64,000 nt of DNA from the NCBI RefSeq assembly GCF_046237625.1, contig NZ_CP143545.1:2790001-2854000 (forward strand), read 5' to 3'. The notes under the pieces were generated by a model. It saw only the letters and a list, made by a program, of their open reading frames with translations, searched no databases and had not been told where the DNA came from. Positions 16,385-24,393 of the stretch are shown here, piece by piece. Origin of the DNA: Paraperibacillus esterisolvens (lineage in GTDB: Bacteria > Bacillota > Bacilli > Bacillales > DSM-1321). Positions within the stretch are counted from its first letter, which is position 1. Each line of letters starts with the position of its first letter. The translations under genes and the position numbers were made by a program.

Positions 16385-16524
16385 GAAAAAAACTCCTTCG
16401 GCAGGAAATCAATCCGGCCATCAAATTAATTGCTTCTTTAGTGTAACAAAATTAAAAATCATTTAAAAATATCCTGACTTGCGATACCATTGATAATGAA
16501 TATTCTTGAAGGGATGGATTATAT

Positions 16525-16731
16525 TTGTCAAAAGTGCAGATCAAGGTAATGGATAATGGAGGGTTCCGTGTTACAGGTGATGTAGAATTGATTGACATGG
16601 AGGGCAATGCGTTTCCATCAAAGCCGGCTTTCTCCCTATGCCGCTGCGGCCTGTCCAATAATCTTCCTTATTGCGATGCTTCCCACAAAGGAAATTTCGA
16701 GTCCCGCGTACGTGTCGAAAACAAGGAATAG
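16525..16731 (+). CDS. CDGSH-type iron-sulfur protein
   Basis: A 68-residue protein with one zinc-finger-like 2Fe-2S motif of the mitoNEET class: C39-R-C41-G-L-S-N-N-L-P-Y-C50-D-A-S-H54. The three-Cys one-His ligand set is intact, but the usual Gly after CD is Ala. The start is a TTG after GAAGGGATGG. It is probably a soluble cytosolic electron carrier; the partner is unknown. It is divergent from yqkB, also an Fe-S family member, and is followed by a terminator at 16751-16772. Confidence 0.85.
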   Translation: MSKVQIKVMDNGGFRVTGDVELIDMEGNAFPSKPAFSLCRCGLSNNLPYCDASHKGNFESRVRVENKE

Positions 16732-16750
16732 CACGCAGAGGAGGAAGCCT

Positions 16751-16772
16751 TGAGTGAGCTTCCTTTTTTATT
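16751..16772 (+). terminator. Terminator after CDGSH gene
   Basis: AGGAAGC / GCTTCCT with a loop of about 8 bases, followed by TTTTTA. Confidence 0.7.
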
Positions 16773-16834
16773 TTCTCATGAATGGCGGAATGCAGCATAT
16801 GTTAGGAAAAACCTTACCATGAGGAGACTTGTTC

Positions 16835-17122
16835 ATGAAACCTGCACCGAGAGTCGTTTTTCACACCGTCACCCGATCACAGGTAAAAAAGTTTTTCATT
16901 ACAGAAGGCTTATGCGGACCTGCTGTCTTTGCTGTCCTTGATAAAGCCTATGCCAATGAATTCATGGCCGTTTTAGGCAGCATGGCCAGCTCCCCTGTCA
17001 TCCATAAGGGCTATGGTTTCTTTCAGTCAAGGTTCCGCCGAAAAGAGCATTCCATTTCTCTGCAGCGCTTCCTCGCGGGAAATACCCTGCCCCATAGGGC
17101 AGCATATCCTGAAGAATGCTGA
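16835..17122 (+). CDS. Hypothetical protein, 95 residues
   Basis: Not recognised with confidence. ATG at 16835 follows TGAGGAG at about eight bases, a good ribosome site. The protein is basic and has no membrane segment or signal peptide. A stretch GYGFFQSRFRR and SISLQRFLAG faintly recalls the region before the active site of AP2/HNH homing endonucleases, but the HNH residues are absent, so it would be a truncated relic if related. It ends 14 bases before the convergent YolD-like gene. Confidence 0.4.
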   Translation: MKPAPRVVFHTVTRSQVKKFFITEGLCGPAVFAVLDKAYANEFMAVLGSMASSPVIHKGYGFFQSRFRRKEHSISLQRFLAGNTLPHRAAYPEEC

Positions 17123-17136
17123 TCCAAATCTGGCGT

Positions 17137-17472
17137 TTAATCTTCCGCCAGCTGTACATCCACTATTTCAGCAAGCCGCAAATAATGGAAGTCATTGAAC
17201 CGGTCTACAACATGAAGCTTCTTCTCCCAGTCATTATAATAGTGGATGGTCCCCATCACGAGACTGTGCCGTTTGTTCGCATAATATGTGATGGCCACGC
17301 CCTTTCCCCTTTCCATTGCTTCCCCAATGATGCTGTTCATATATTCGAACTGCTGCTCATCGGGCTCAATCTGCTGCTCAAAGGTGTCTTCGTGCGCCCA
17401 GTCCCGCAGCAGCTTTACGTGCTCTGGCAGCATCATGGAGGTCCACTTTATCCTTCCCCTGTCTCTAATCAT
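17137..17472 (-). CDS. YolD-like protein paired with UvrX
   Basis: A 111-residue YolD-family protein. The conserved opening DRGRIKWTSMMLPEHVKLLR is followed by a small-barrel region (GVAITYYANKRHSLVMGTIHYY) and a tail LRLAEIVDVQL. YolD proteins are encoded next to Y-family polymerases and are thought to modulate them; the biochemical role is unknown. The ATG at 17470-17472 follows AAGGAGG; the longer upstream frame is read-through of uvrX. It starts 17 bases after the uvrX stop, so both genes share the LexA-like controlled promoter. Confidence 0.88.
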   Translation of the reverse strand: MIRDRGRIKWTSMMLPEHVKLLRDWAHEDTFEQQIEPDEQQFEYMNSIIGEAMERGKGVAITYYANKRHSLVMGTIHYYNDWEKKLHVVDRFNDFHYLRLAEIVDVQLAED

Positions 17473-17488
17473 TTCTGCATTCCTCCTT

Positions 17489-18748
17489 TTACGCTTTATG
17501 GCCGCCAAGCAGCCTGCTTCGATAAACCGCGGTTCCCGCGTCTGTATAGGACACTGCCCGCAGGAGCGCCCTGGAGCCGAATTTTCTTCGCAGCGAATCG
17601 ACTGTATAGCCCAGCTCCCTTTTTTTCCAGCGGTTCGGATCGAACAGGGTGAGCTGCATTTCGCTGTCATCAACAATATTGGAAAGGGCAATGGAAATCT
17701 GTCTCACTGTTTTACCGGTGTAATTTTCCTTAAAAAGATCCAAACAGACTTTATACAGATCCATCGTGATGTTGGTCGGCTCCTCCACCGTCCGCGACCT
17801 GTGAAAGCCCCCGCCGAATTCATCCTGGCTGTAGCCGATTCCAAAGCTGACGGTCCTGCCCGCCTTCCGGTGGGTTCGTGCCCTTCTTGCCACTTCCTCG
17901 CACATTTCAAGAATTACATGCTTAATTTCCTTTTCTTCCTTATAGTCCCGCAGGAGGATTTGACTTTTCCCAAAGCTGACCTGTCCTTCCATGATCGGTG
18001 CCCCGATATCGGATAAATCCACACCCCAGGCATGATAGTACAGCTGGCTGCCCATGACTCCGAACTTGCCCTCAAGCTTTTCGCGGCTGAAATGGGCAAG
18101 CTGCCCAACCGTGAAAATTCCCATCGTGTTCAGGTTTTTCTGCATCCTCCTGCCGATTCCCCACATTTCGCTCAAGGGGGAAAGCGGCCATAATTTTTGT
18201 GACACATCCTCATATGTCCATTCGGCAATTCCTTTCTTTTTTGCTTCCAGATCCAGGCACAGCTTTGACAGGAGCAGGTTGGGCCCTATTCCGATTGCAC
18301 AGGGAAGCTGGAACTCCCTTTCAATTTCATCCTTGATCTTTTTAGCGATTGTAAATGCATCCCCCCACAGGGGCAGGGCTCCATCCACCTTGAGGAAGCT
18401 TTCATCCACGCTGTAGGTATGAATGGCTTCTTTTGGGACGTATCTGTGGAACAGCCGCGTGATTTCAGTAGAAATCCTGAGGTAGGAGGCCATTTTCGGT
18501 TCCACTACATGAATGCAGGGATCATTGGGGATCTCAAACATCCTTGATCCCGTTTTAATGCCGAAGTCCTTTTTCATCCGGGGAGACGCCGCGAGTACTA
18601 CACTGCCGGTACGGTTTGTATCGCCTACCACCGCAAGATGGCAGTCGAGGGGATCAAGTCCCATCATCACAGCAGAGCAGCTCGCATAAAAGCTTTTTAT
18701 ATCTATGCATAATATTGATTGCCTGGGCAGCGTACTATAATCGACCAT
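17489..18748 (-). CDS. uvrX: Y-family DNA polymerase UvrX/YqjW
   Basis: UmuC-like translesion polymerase of 419 residues. The palm carries ILCIDIKSFYASC with D16 and the catalytic pair in YSVDESFLKVDG. The helix-hairpin-helix WGIGRRMQKNLNTMGI and the little-finger domain follow. A sliding-clamp motif QLTLF is near the C-terminus. The ATG at 18746-18748 follows GGGGGGAAGG; the extra 36 codons upstream overlap the promoter. Two LexA-like boxes lie at its promoter, so damage induction is expected. The gene pair with YolD corresponds to B. subtilis yqjW-yqjX. Confidence 0.93.
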   Translation of the reverse strand: MVDYSTLPRQSILCIDIKSFYASCSAVMMGLDPLDCHLAVVGDTNRTGSVVLAASPRMKKDFGIKTGSRMFEIPNDPCIHVVEPKMASYLRISTEITRLFHRYVPKEAIHTYSVDESFLKVDGALPLWGDAFTIAKKIKDEIEREFQLPCAIGIGPNLLLSKLCLDLEAKKKGIAEWTYEDVSQKLWPLSPLSEMWGIGRRMQKNLNTMGIFTVGQLAHFSREKLEGKFGVMGSQLYYHAWGVDLSDIGAPIMEGQVSFGKSQILLRDYKEEKEIKHVILEMCEEVARRARTHRKAGRTVSFGIGYSQDEFGGGFHRSRTVEEPTNITMDLYKVCLDLFKENYTGKTVRQISIALSNIVDDSEMQLTLFDPNRWKKRELGYTVDSLRRKFGSRALLRAVSYTDAGTAVYRSRLLGGHKA

Positions 18749-18768
18749 GCCCTTCCCCCCAAAATAAC

Positions 18769-18822
18769 AGAATATACGTTCGTGAGTTATTATACCCATA
18801 ATCTTAAACGAATACACGTTCG
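18769..18822 (-). promoter_or_regulatory. Promoter of uvrX with two LexA-like boxes
   Basis: On the minus strand the boxes are CGAACGTGTATTCG (18809-18822) and CGAACGTATATTCT (18769-18782). They differ at two positions, and each fits the Bacillus SOS pattern CGAACRnRYGTTYC at 12 of 14 bases. A -10 hexamer TATAAT (18789-18794) lies between them, so one box covers the -35 region and the other the start site. Starts of the boxes are 40 bases apart. Confidence 0.78.
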
Positions 18823-18909
18823 CATTCAATGGAAATTTACTTACAGTTTTCAACATATAGGGCGATCTGGAGGAAACAGGCAGATAAGGGATGATTTTTT
18901 ATTACAAAA

Positions 18910-18945
18910 AAATAAAAAAGTCCGCATAATCATACGGACTTTTCT
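18910..18945 (-). terminator. Terminator after the PP2C gene
   Basis: AAGTCCG / CGGACTT with a loop of about 9 bases, then TTTTTTATTTTTTT on the minus strand. The upstream arm lies inside the last codons of the phosphatase gene. Confidence 0.8.
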
Positions 18946-19760
18946 TTAAACTGGTCACTGGCATAGGAGGCATCCTGGGTAATCTCCACTACCCATGAAA
19001 TGACCGTAGCGCTGTCGGTGCCCCGGTGGTGATGGACCGTCTGAAGCAGATCCTGCACGCCTTTTTCAATTTCCCCGAGAGTGAACGCAGAACGGATGGA
19101 CGGAGGATCAGGGAAAGGATTGCCCGGACATTCAAGCAGCCCGTCGGTTGTGAGCAGAATGTGATTTTTCCCTTTGCGCAGCTCCTTCCTCCCTGTCGAA
19201 TAGCAGGGTACTTCAAGCTCAAAGGTGTTGACGAAGCCCACCCATTCATAAAAGCTTCGGCTCGTGAGCTGAAACTGTCCGAAAGCGGCAAGCTCATCGT
19301 GAAAAAGATACAAGGTATTATCACCAATGGACAGCCACCAGATGTACTTGCCCTTCCTGGCTGTGAGCAGGCAGCTCGTCTCTCCCTGAACTCCTTTACA
19401 GCTTTCCAGGAAACCCGGATCTTGAAAGATTGATAAGATTACGGATTCCAGAGCTGAAAAGGAAGTCTTGAGGGGCTGTGAAAGAGCTTTAAGAATGCGT
19501 TCCCTGCCGCTTGTGACGGCGCTCAGCACTAGCTCCACGCTCCTTGAAGAATTGTGGCCGTCGAGGATAGCAGCAAACTCCCAATCCTGATCCGGATCCT
19601 TCCAGGCAAGGGCGCCGTCTTCATTCTTCCTGCCGCCTGCATCTGAGCATCCTCCATATCTCCCTATTATCATTCCTTCATACGCTTGAGCTGAAGGCTC
19701 GTCCAAAAAATGCCGGGAGCTCCCCGACCAGCTGAAGGAAAATGCTTGAGTGTCTGACAT
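18930..19760 (-). CDS. PP2C-family protein phosphatase
   Basis: Predicted metal-dependent serine/threonine phosphatase, 276 residues. PP2C motifs appear in order: GGRKNEDGALAW (E47, D48), AAILDGHN (D67-G-H69), GETSCLL, LSIGDNTLYL, ILLTTDGLLE and GTDSATVISW near the C-terminus. The metal-binding aspartates are therefore kept. The ATG follows AAGGAGGG and lies 13 bases after the stop of the broken HIT gene, so the two were once one operon. The substrate is unknown; a stress or sporulation role would be guesswork. Confidence 0.85.
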   Translation of the reverse strand: MSDTQAFSFSWSGSSRHFLDEPSAQAYEGMIIGRYGGCSDAGGRKNEDGALAWKDPDQDWEFAAILDGHNSSRSVELVLSAVTSGRERILKALSQPLKTSFSALESVILSIFQDPGFLESCKGVQGETSCLLTARKGKYIWWLSIGDNTLYLFHDELAAFGQFQLTSRSFYEWVGFVNTFELEVPCYSTGRKELRKGKNHILLTTDGLLECPGNPFPDPPSIRSAFTLGEIEKGVQDLLQTVHHHRGTDSATVISWVVEITQDASYASDQFKEKSV

Positions 19761-19773
19761 CGGCTTACCCTCC

Positions 19774-20218
19774 TTATGTTAAAGAATGCTGTGACAAATA
19801 GTTTTTTAAGCGGCTGCTTACCTCTAAGCCCGTCCTTATCTGACATGGGTGCACCGGGCCAGCGCAGGACATCACGAGGTCCCCAGAATTCTTTCAGAGT
19901 GCCGGGATAACAGGGAACAATATGCATATGCAAATGGGCGACTGCATTGCCCGAAACCTGGGCAAATACATCAAGCCCCTTCACTCTTTCAACGCACGGC
20001 TGATCCTGGACATCGCGATTCCGAAGGCAGCCGATTCCTTCCGTCATATCACCAAGAGACGGAGCATGACGTTTAAGGTCCAGTCATGATATAGCCGCTG
20101 TATGTAATAACCTGCCCATATCAATATGCGGCGCAGCCACAAACTCATCTTAATAGATAATTCCGCCGGGAATCTCATATTCCCCTCTGTATTTATTGCA
20201 GATAAAACAGTCCCCCAT
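19774..20218 (-). pseudogene. HIT-family hydrolase, decayed
   Basis: Begins with ATG at 20216-20218 after GGGGGAAATGG and reads MGDCFICNKYRGEYEIPGG, the usual HIT N-terminus with CxxC. TAA at 20150-20152 interrupts codon 23. Frameshifts follow near 20110 (into GQVITYSGYIMTGP), near 20070 (into KRHAPSLGDMTE) and near 19825 (into EVSSRLKNYL). The middle frame retains the catalytic HLHMHIVP. One nonsense change and three frameshifts in about 445 bases show loss of function. It precedes the PP2C gene by 13 bases. Confidence 0.82.
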
Positions 20219-20363
20219 GCCATTTCCCCCTTTTTGTATTTCACACATTATAAGATACCTGGAATTGAATTGGAAGATATTTCTTAATAGTACAGGCAGT
20301 TAAAAGGAGTAATAAAGTAAGCGGATTCATTACTTTGAAACATGTTTGAATAACACGCAAAAA

Positions 20364-20396
20364 AAATCCCCCTTCACAAGGGGGATCATTTTTTAA
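20364..20396 (-). terminator. Terminator after yqjQ
   Basis: GATCCCCC / GGGGGATT with a 7-base loop, then eight T on the minus strand. It overlaps the yqjQ stop codon. Confidence 0.88.
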
Positions 20397-21180
20397 AGAT
20401 AAATTTCCTGCCCACACGTTCAAAGGTGCGCGGGAAAAGAGAAAAAAAGACACTGCCGAGATTCATCCAGCCCGGGAGATTGATTTCCCGTTTGTTTGTC
20501 ATCATGGCGTCCACTACCTTACCGGCTACGAATTCAGGCTGCAGCATGAAGCGCTGGACATTTTTCACATAGGTGCCAGACTCATCTGCTATATTGAAAA
20601 AATTGGTGGCAATGGGACCTGGATTGACGCTTGTGACATGGATGTGATCGTCGGCAAGCTCCATCCGCAGGCTGTTTGTATAACCGAGTACTGCGTGCTT
20701 GGTGGCGGAATAGATGCTCGATTTTGGGGAAGCAATCTTCCCGGCCTGTGAAGCTATATTGATGATATGACCGGATTTCCTCGCCTTCATATGTGGAAGC
20801 ACCATCTTCGTACAGGCTGCGAGGCCGAGGACATTCACTTCAAACATGGCCCTTGCTTCTTCCAGGTCCACATCATGCGCATCCTTAAAGACACCGAACC
20901 CTGCATTATTGACCAGTATATCAATCCGGCCCGTACTGTCGAGTATCTGTGAAAACACTTTTTCAACAGAGGCTATGTCCGCTATATCCAGTTGATACAC
21001 ATATGTACCCACCCCATATCGGGCTTTTATCTCCCCGCTCAGCGCTTCAAGCTTATCAAGGCTCCTTGCCGCCAGGATAACGTTCGCACCGCGTTCAGCC
21101 GCCTTCAAGGCGATTTCTCTGCCGATTCCGCCCGAGGCACCTGTGATGACTATATTTTTACCTCTTAATTCAGCTGTCAT
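20386..21180 (-). CDS. yqjQ: Short-chain dehydrogenase YqjQ
   Basis: NAD(P)-dependent classical SDR of 264 residues. The Rossmann motif ITGASGGIGRE covers about residues 11-21, NNAG is at about residue 92, the catalytic Ser lies in NIASQAGK and the YSATK active-site Tyr and Lys are at about residues 156-160. PGPIATNF follows. An arginine preference for NADP is suggested by AARS after the second strand. It overlaps the yqjP stop by four bases (ATGA), so it is translationally coupled. The substrate is unknown. Confidence 0.93.
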   Translation of the reverse strand: MTAELRGKNIVITGASGGIGREIALKAAERGANVILAARSLDKLEALSGEIKARYGVGTYVYQLDIADIASVEKVFSQILDSTGRIDILVNNAGFGVFKDAHDVDLEEARAMFEVNVLGLAACTKMVLPHMKARKSGHIINIASQAGKIASPKSSIYSATKHAVLGYTNSLRMELADDHIHVTSVNPGPIATNFFNIADESGTYVKNVQRFMLQPEFVAGKVVDAMMTNKREINLPGWMNLGSVFFSLFPRTFERVGRKFIFKK

Positions 21181-22151
21181 CCTCTCGCCCTCCCTGTTTT
21201 ATAGATAATGCCCGAGTCCGTTTCTTCTTCATGAATCTCACCGGCAGCAAGCAGATAATCCAGCTGTCCGACTGTCTCTGACAGCGTCAGTCCCGGCTCC
21301 TTCAGGAAAACCTTCGGGAACAGCAGGGTACAGATTTCGAAAGCTGTGGAAGCTTTCGAAGCTATCATGCTTTTCACAGTCATGGCCCGGTCATGCTGGC
21401 GGTCAAGATTTCGTTTAATCAATGCAGCTGTGTCGCTGATATTTTCCCCATGCCCGGGATATACATGGGAGATGGGCATTTCGCTTAATTCTTTAATGGA
21501 TTGATTATATTGAAGAAGAGACTTCGGCCTTTCTCCCCCTTTTTCTTTTGGAGGTTCGATCAGCGGGTTAGGAGAAATCCTGGCAAGCAGGTGGTCGCCT
21601 CCTATCATGTATCCATTCTGTTCATGATAGAGTGAAATATGGCTTTGTGCATGTCCCAGGGTTTCCACCACCGTCCAGCCGGGGTGGCCCGGAAGCTCGC
21701 TTCCATCCTTAAGGAAGCCTGTAAGCGGCCTGTTGGAAGCAAATTTGAGCGAGCCGCGCAGATATTTTATAAACCCGATATATTCAACCGGGACACCCAA
21801 TTCTCTGGCAAGCCCCAGGAAAAATTCATCATGCTCCCGGATAAAGTCATCCTGGAGCAGAAGCCAGCGCTGGTTGGCCTCATGGCCGAGGTAAGGCACA
21901 TGAGCAGGCAGGAATCCAGCTCCCCCGGCATGGTCTGGATGATGATGGGTGATAATCACCTGTTCAATATCACTGAGCTGAAAGCCCTCTGACAAGAGGC
22001 CCTGCTGCAGGGCATGTTTAGATTCATTCGTATTAGTCCCGGTATCCACCAATGTCAGGACATCGCCTTTAAGCAGGTAGGCATGGACGTCCCCGACGGC
22101 GAATGGGGTGGGAAGAGGTATTTTAACAATGGTATTGACGGCATGAGACAT
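21177..22151 (-). CDS. yqjP: MBL-fold metallohydrolase YqjP
   Basis: Metallo-beta-lactamase-fold hydrolase of 324 residues. The zinc-binding THHHPDHAGG motif is at about residue 68, a further His lies in TLGHAQSHIS and Asp in MIGGDHLL, then HVYPGHGE. The C-terminal third is helical, as in the YqjP and LACTB2-like group. It is the first gene of yqjP-yqjQ. The substrate is unknown; the family includes thioester and phosphodiester hydrolases. Confidence 0.92.
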   Translation of the reverse strand: MSHAVNTIVKIPLPTPFAVGDVHAYLLKGDVLTLVDTGTNTNESKHALQQGLLSEGFQLSDIEQVIITHHHPDHAGGAGFLPAHVPYLGHEANQRWLLLQDDFIREHDEFFLGLARELGVPVEYIGFIKYLRGSLKFASNRPLTGFLKDGSELPGHPGWTVVETLGHAQSHISLYHEQNGYMIGGDHLLARISPNPLIEPPKEKGGERPKSLLQYNQSIKELSEMPISHVYPGHGENISDTAALIKRNLDRQHDRAMTVKSMIASKASTAFEICTLLFPKVFLKEPGLTLSETVGQLDYLLAAGEIHEEETDSGIIYKTGRARG

Positions 22152-22309
22152 AAAAAAGGTCCCCTTTTAAAATTATATTTAAATAACGACAGTTTATTTT
22201 TTCTCAGAAATAAAAAAGTTAACAACATCAGTTTAACTTTAAAGAGATACGATGTCATTATATTCCTATAACGTAAATAAACTTTTTCACTATTTAAATA
22301 ATTTGGCTG

Positions 22310-22339
22310 TTGACAGAGGGCCTCTCCCTCATGCATAAT
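22310..22339 (+). promoter_or_regulatory. SigA promoter of the proI leader
   Basis: TTGACA (22310-22315) and CATAAT (22334-22339) with an 18-base spacer. The transcription start would be at about 22346, just before the T-box leader. Confidence 0.8.
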
Positions 22340-22345
22340 CACATT

Positions 22346-22606
22346 TAATATCAATACGTACTTGCGATGAATGAGGCCAGTAAATGATTCAGGGCAAAAG
22401 AGAGTAAAGCCGGGAACCGCTGAGAGGCTTTACTGCCTGCTGATCGTTGAAACCTACCTTATGAGCATCAGGAAAACCTGACGCATGATCCAGCGTTATC
22501 CGGATCTTCGAGTGCATCTGGATATTGGATTCAGATGAACAAAGGTGGTACCACGGAAGATAAACCTTTCGTCCTTTATTTTAGGATGAGGGGTTTTTTT
22601 GTTTTA
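22346..22606 (+). ncRNA. T-box riboswitch, predicted tRNA-Pro specific
   Basis: A leader of about 260 bases ahead of proI. The T-box element AAAGGTGGTACCACGG is at 22541-22556. The terminator pairs CCTTTCGTCCT with AGGATGAGGGG (22565-22592) and ends in seven T. Stem I spans about 22395-22500. The expected specifier bulge contains GAAACCTACC, with CCT at 22453-22455, a proline codon followed by A. Uncharged tRNA-Pro would favour the antiterminator and proline synthesis. proI is T-box controlled in B. subtilis as well. The exact start is estimated. Confidence 0.9.
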
Positions 22607-22643
22607 GGAATCGAAACACTACTGAACAAAAGGAGGATTTATT

Positions 22644-23492
22644 ATGAAGAAGCTTGCATTTATCGGCGGGGGCTCCATGGCAGAAGCCATTATTTCAGGA
22701 ATAACAGCGAAGGGCATATTAAATCCTCCGCAAATCAGCGTGTTGAATAAAAGCGACCAGGAACGGCTCTCTTTCCTGCACGATAAGTATGGGATCAACG
22801 CAGTATATACGATGGAGGAGCTTCTGATGGGAGCGGATGCGGCAGTGCTTGCCGTCAAGCCAAAGGATGTGATTGCCGCCCTGGGCGCCGCAAAGCCCTA
22901 TATTCAGGAAGACCAGCTGATCATATCGGTTGCAGCGGGAGTTTCAATGGAAAGCATTGAAAGGATCCTTGGACGTGAAGCCTCCATTATCCGGGCTATG
23001 CCAAACACTTCGGCAGCCATAGGAAAATCCGCCACTGCCCTTGCCGTTAACGAAAGAGCGGACAGCAGGCAGGCAGATGAAGCACACAAAGTTTTCAGCA
23101 CGATCGGCATTGTTTCACAGGTGGAAGAGTCACAGCTCGATGCCGTCACAGGGCTTTCCGGCAGTGGTCCGGCTTATATCTATTATCTGGCGGAGGCGAT
23201 GATGAAATCGGCCCGTGAAATCGGGCTTCAGGATGCCACAGCCAAAGAACTGACCATCCAGACTTTAGTCGGGGCTGCCCAGATGCTTCAATACTCATCC
23301 AAAACACCAGAATGCCTCCGCCAGGAAGTAACCAGCCCGGGAGGCACAACAGAAGCCGGAATCAGGGTCCTCGATCAGCTTGGGGTCCATGATGCCGTCA
23401 TTCAATGCATAAAGGAAGCTTCCAGGCAGTCAACCGAGCTTGGAAAGAACCTGAGTGAAGAAATTCAGAGACATCCGGGCGGGGCTGACTAG
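22644..23492 (+). CDS. proI: Pyrroline-5-carboxylate reductase
   Basis: Last enzyme of proline synthesis, reducing pyrroline-5-carboxylate to proline with NADPH; 282 residues. The N-terminal Rossmann motif is LAFIGGGSMAEAI, followed by LAVKPKD and IRAMPNTSAAIG. The C-terminal substrate domain has the signature VTGLSGSGPAYIYYLAEAM and EVTSPGGTTEAGI. AAAGGAGG precedes the ATG. Placed directly after the T-box leader, it is controlled by proline tRNA charging. Proline made here may also serve as osmolyte, which is inference. Confidence 0.95.
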   Translation: MKKLAFIGGGSMAEAIISGITAKGILNPPQISVLNKSDQERLSFLHDKYGINAVYTMEELLMGADAAVLAVKPKDVIAALGAAKPYIQEDQLIISVAAGVSMESIERILGREASIIRAMPNTSAAIGKSATALAVNERADSRQADEAHKVFSTIGIVSQVEESQLDAVTGLSGSGPAYIYYLAEAMMKSAREIGLQDATAKELTIQTLVGAAQMLQYSSKTPECLRQEVTSPGGTTEAGIRVLDQLGVHDAVIQCIKEASRQSTELGKNLSEEIQRHPGGAD

Positions 23493-23501
23493 CAATATAT
23501 G

Positions 23502-23841
23502 GTTCTAATTCAGAAAGGGCCGAGCTTTGAGACGAAAATGTCCTAAACGAAATAGAACCAAAACCGGCCGAAATTTGAGATGAAAATGTCCTAAATGACT
23601 AACTAGAACCAAAATCGGATGAGATTCGAGATGAAAATGTTCTAAACGAACAATTAGAACTAAAAACGGATGAGTTTCAAGATGAAATTGTTCTAAATAG
23701 ATGTTATAACCAAAAACAGACGGAATTTGAGATCCAAAATGTCCTAAATGACTAATTAAGGCCAACATCGGCCAAAATCCCAGCAGTAATGGTCCTAAAA
23801 TGAACAATTAGAACCAAAGACGGCAGAGATTCGAAAGATCA
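23502..23841. repeat. Tandem degenerate 51-bp repeat
   Basis: About six and a half copies of a 50-52 bp unit fill the space between proI and the histidine phosphatase gene. The core TAGAACCAAAA recurs at 23553, 23604, 23655, about 23706 and 23809; GAAAATGTCCTAAA recurs out of phase between them. As 51 is divisible by three, a minus-strand frame of 100 codons shows 17-residue periodic peptides, but there is no ribosome site and copies diverge at all codon positions. It is best called non-coding repeat. Confidence 0.85.
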
Positions 23842-24393
23842 TTCCTGAATATCCTGCCAGATCCTTTCGATGGCGGCGGATTCGCTTGTTACATTGATTT
23901 CAAAGACATCCGGATTGGTCATTCTCATCAGCTCGTCATAGCCAAAACGTCTGTCAAAATAATGGAGCATCAGGGTGCTTAAATTCCCGTGGCTCACAAG
24001 GGCGATCGGTTTATCCCCGGCCATTATGAGTTCATTGAGCAGTGATTCTGCCCTGAGCAGCGCCGCGCTGTTAGATTCGCCTCCTTCATGGACTGAATTC
24101 ATGTCCTGAAAGCTGTGCTTCAGCAGCTCCTTCCAATTATCATGCCTGGCGGAGCTTAGGACCCGCTCTGCCAGGCGGTTGTCCTGCTCAATTGGCAGGC
24201 CCCTGTGGAGTGCAAGAGGCCTTATAGTCTCTACTGCCCTGATAAAAGGACTGGAGATGATTCGTTCCAGTTCCCGGCCCTCAAAAAACGGGATAAGCTT
24301 CTCTGCCTGATTCCTGCCCTCGCTGGTAAGAGGCGCCGCGAACGGCTGTCCCTCTGCCTTGGCATGGCGGATTAGGTATATTTTTTTGCTCAT
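23839..24393 (-). CDS. Histidine phosphatase family protein
   Basis: Phosphoglycerate-mutase-like phosphatase of 184 residues. The nucleophile motif LIRHAKAEG is at residues 7-15 (His10), with SSPFIRAVET carrying the second Arg and LVSHGNLSTL the second catalytic His. Short length fits phosphatases such as YhfR or CobC rather than glycolytic mutases. Its start overlaps the rnz stop by four bases, so it is coupled to rnz. Downstream lies the 51-bp repeat array. Confidence 0.88.
   Translation of the reverse strand: MSKKIYLIRHAKAEGQPFAAPLTSEGRNQAEKLIPFFEGRELERIISSPFIRAVETIRPLALHRGLPIEQDNRLAERVLSSARHDNWKELLKHSFQDMNSVHEGGESNSAALLRAESLLNELIMAGDKPIALVSHGNLSTLMLHYFDRRFGYDELMRMTNPDVFEINVTSESAAIERIWQDIQE

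Noticed and set aside
17473..17691. Longer start for the YolD-like gene (184 codons)
   Set aside because: The added part overlaps the uvrX 3' end in another frame and lies before a strong ribosome site.
23505..23807. Minus-strand frame of 100 codons with 17-residue repeats
   Set aside because: It is the translation of the 51-bp repeat; no ribosome site and no codon-position conservation between units.
23502..23841. CRISPR-like array
   Set aside because: Units are contiguous and all parts vary together; no conserved repeat with unique spacers and no cas genes.
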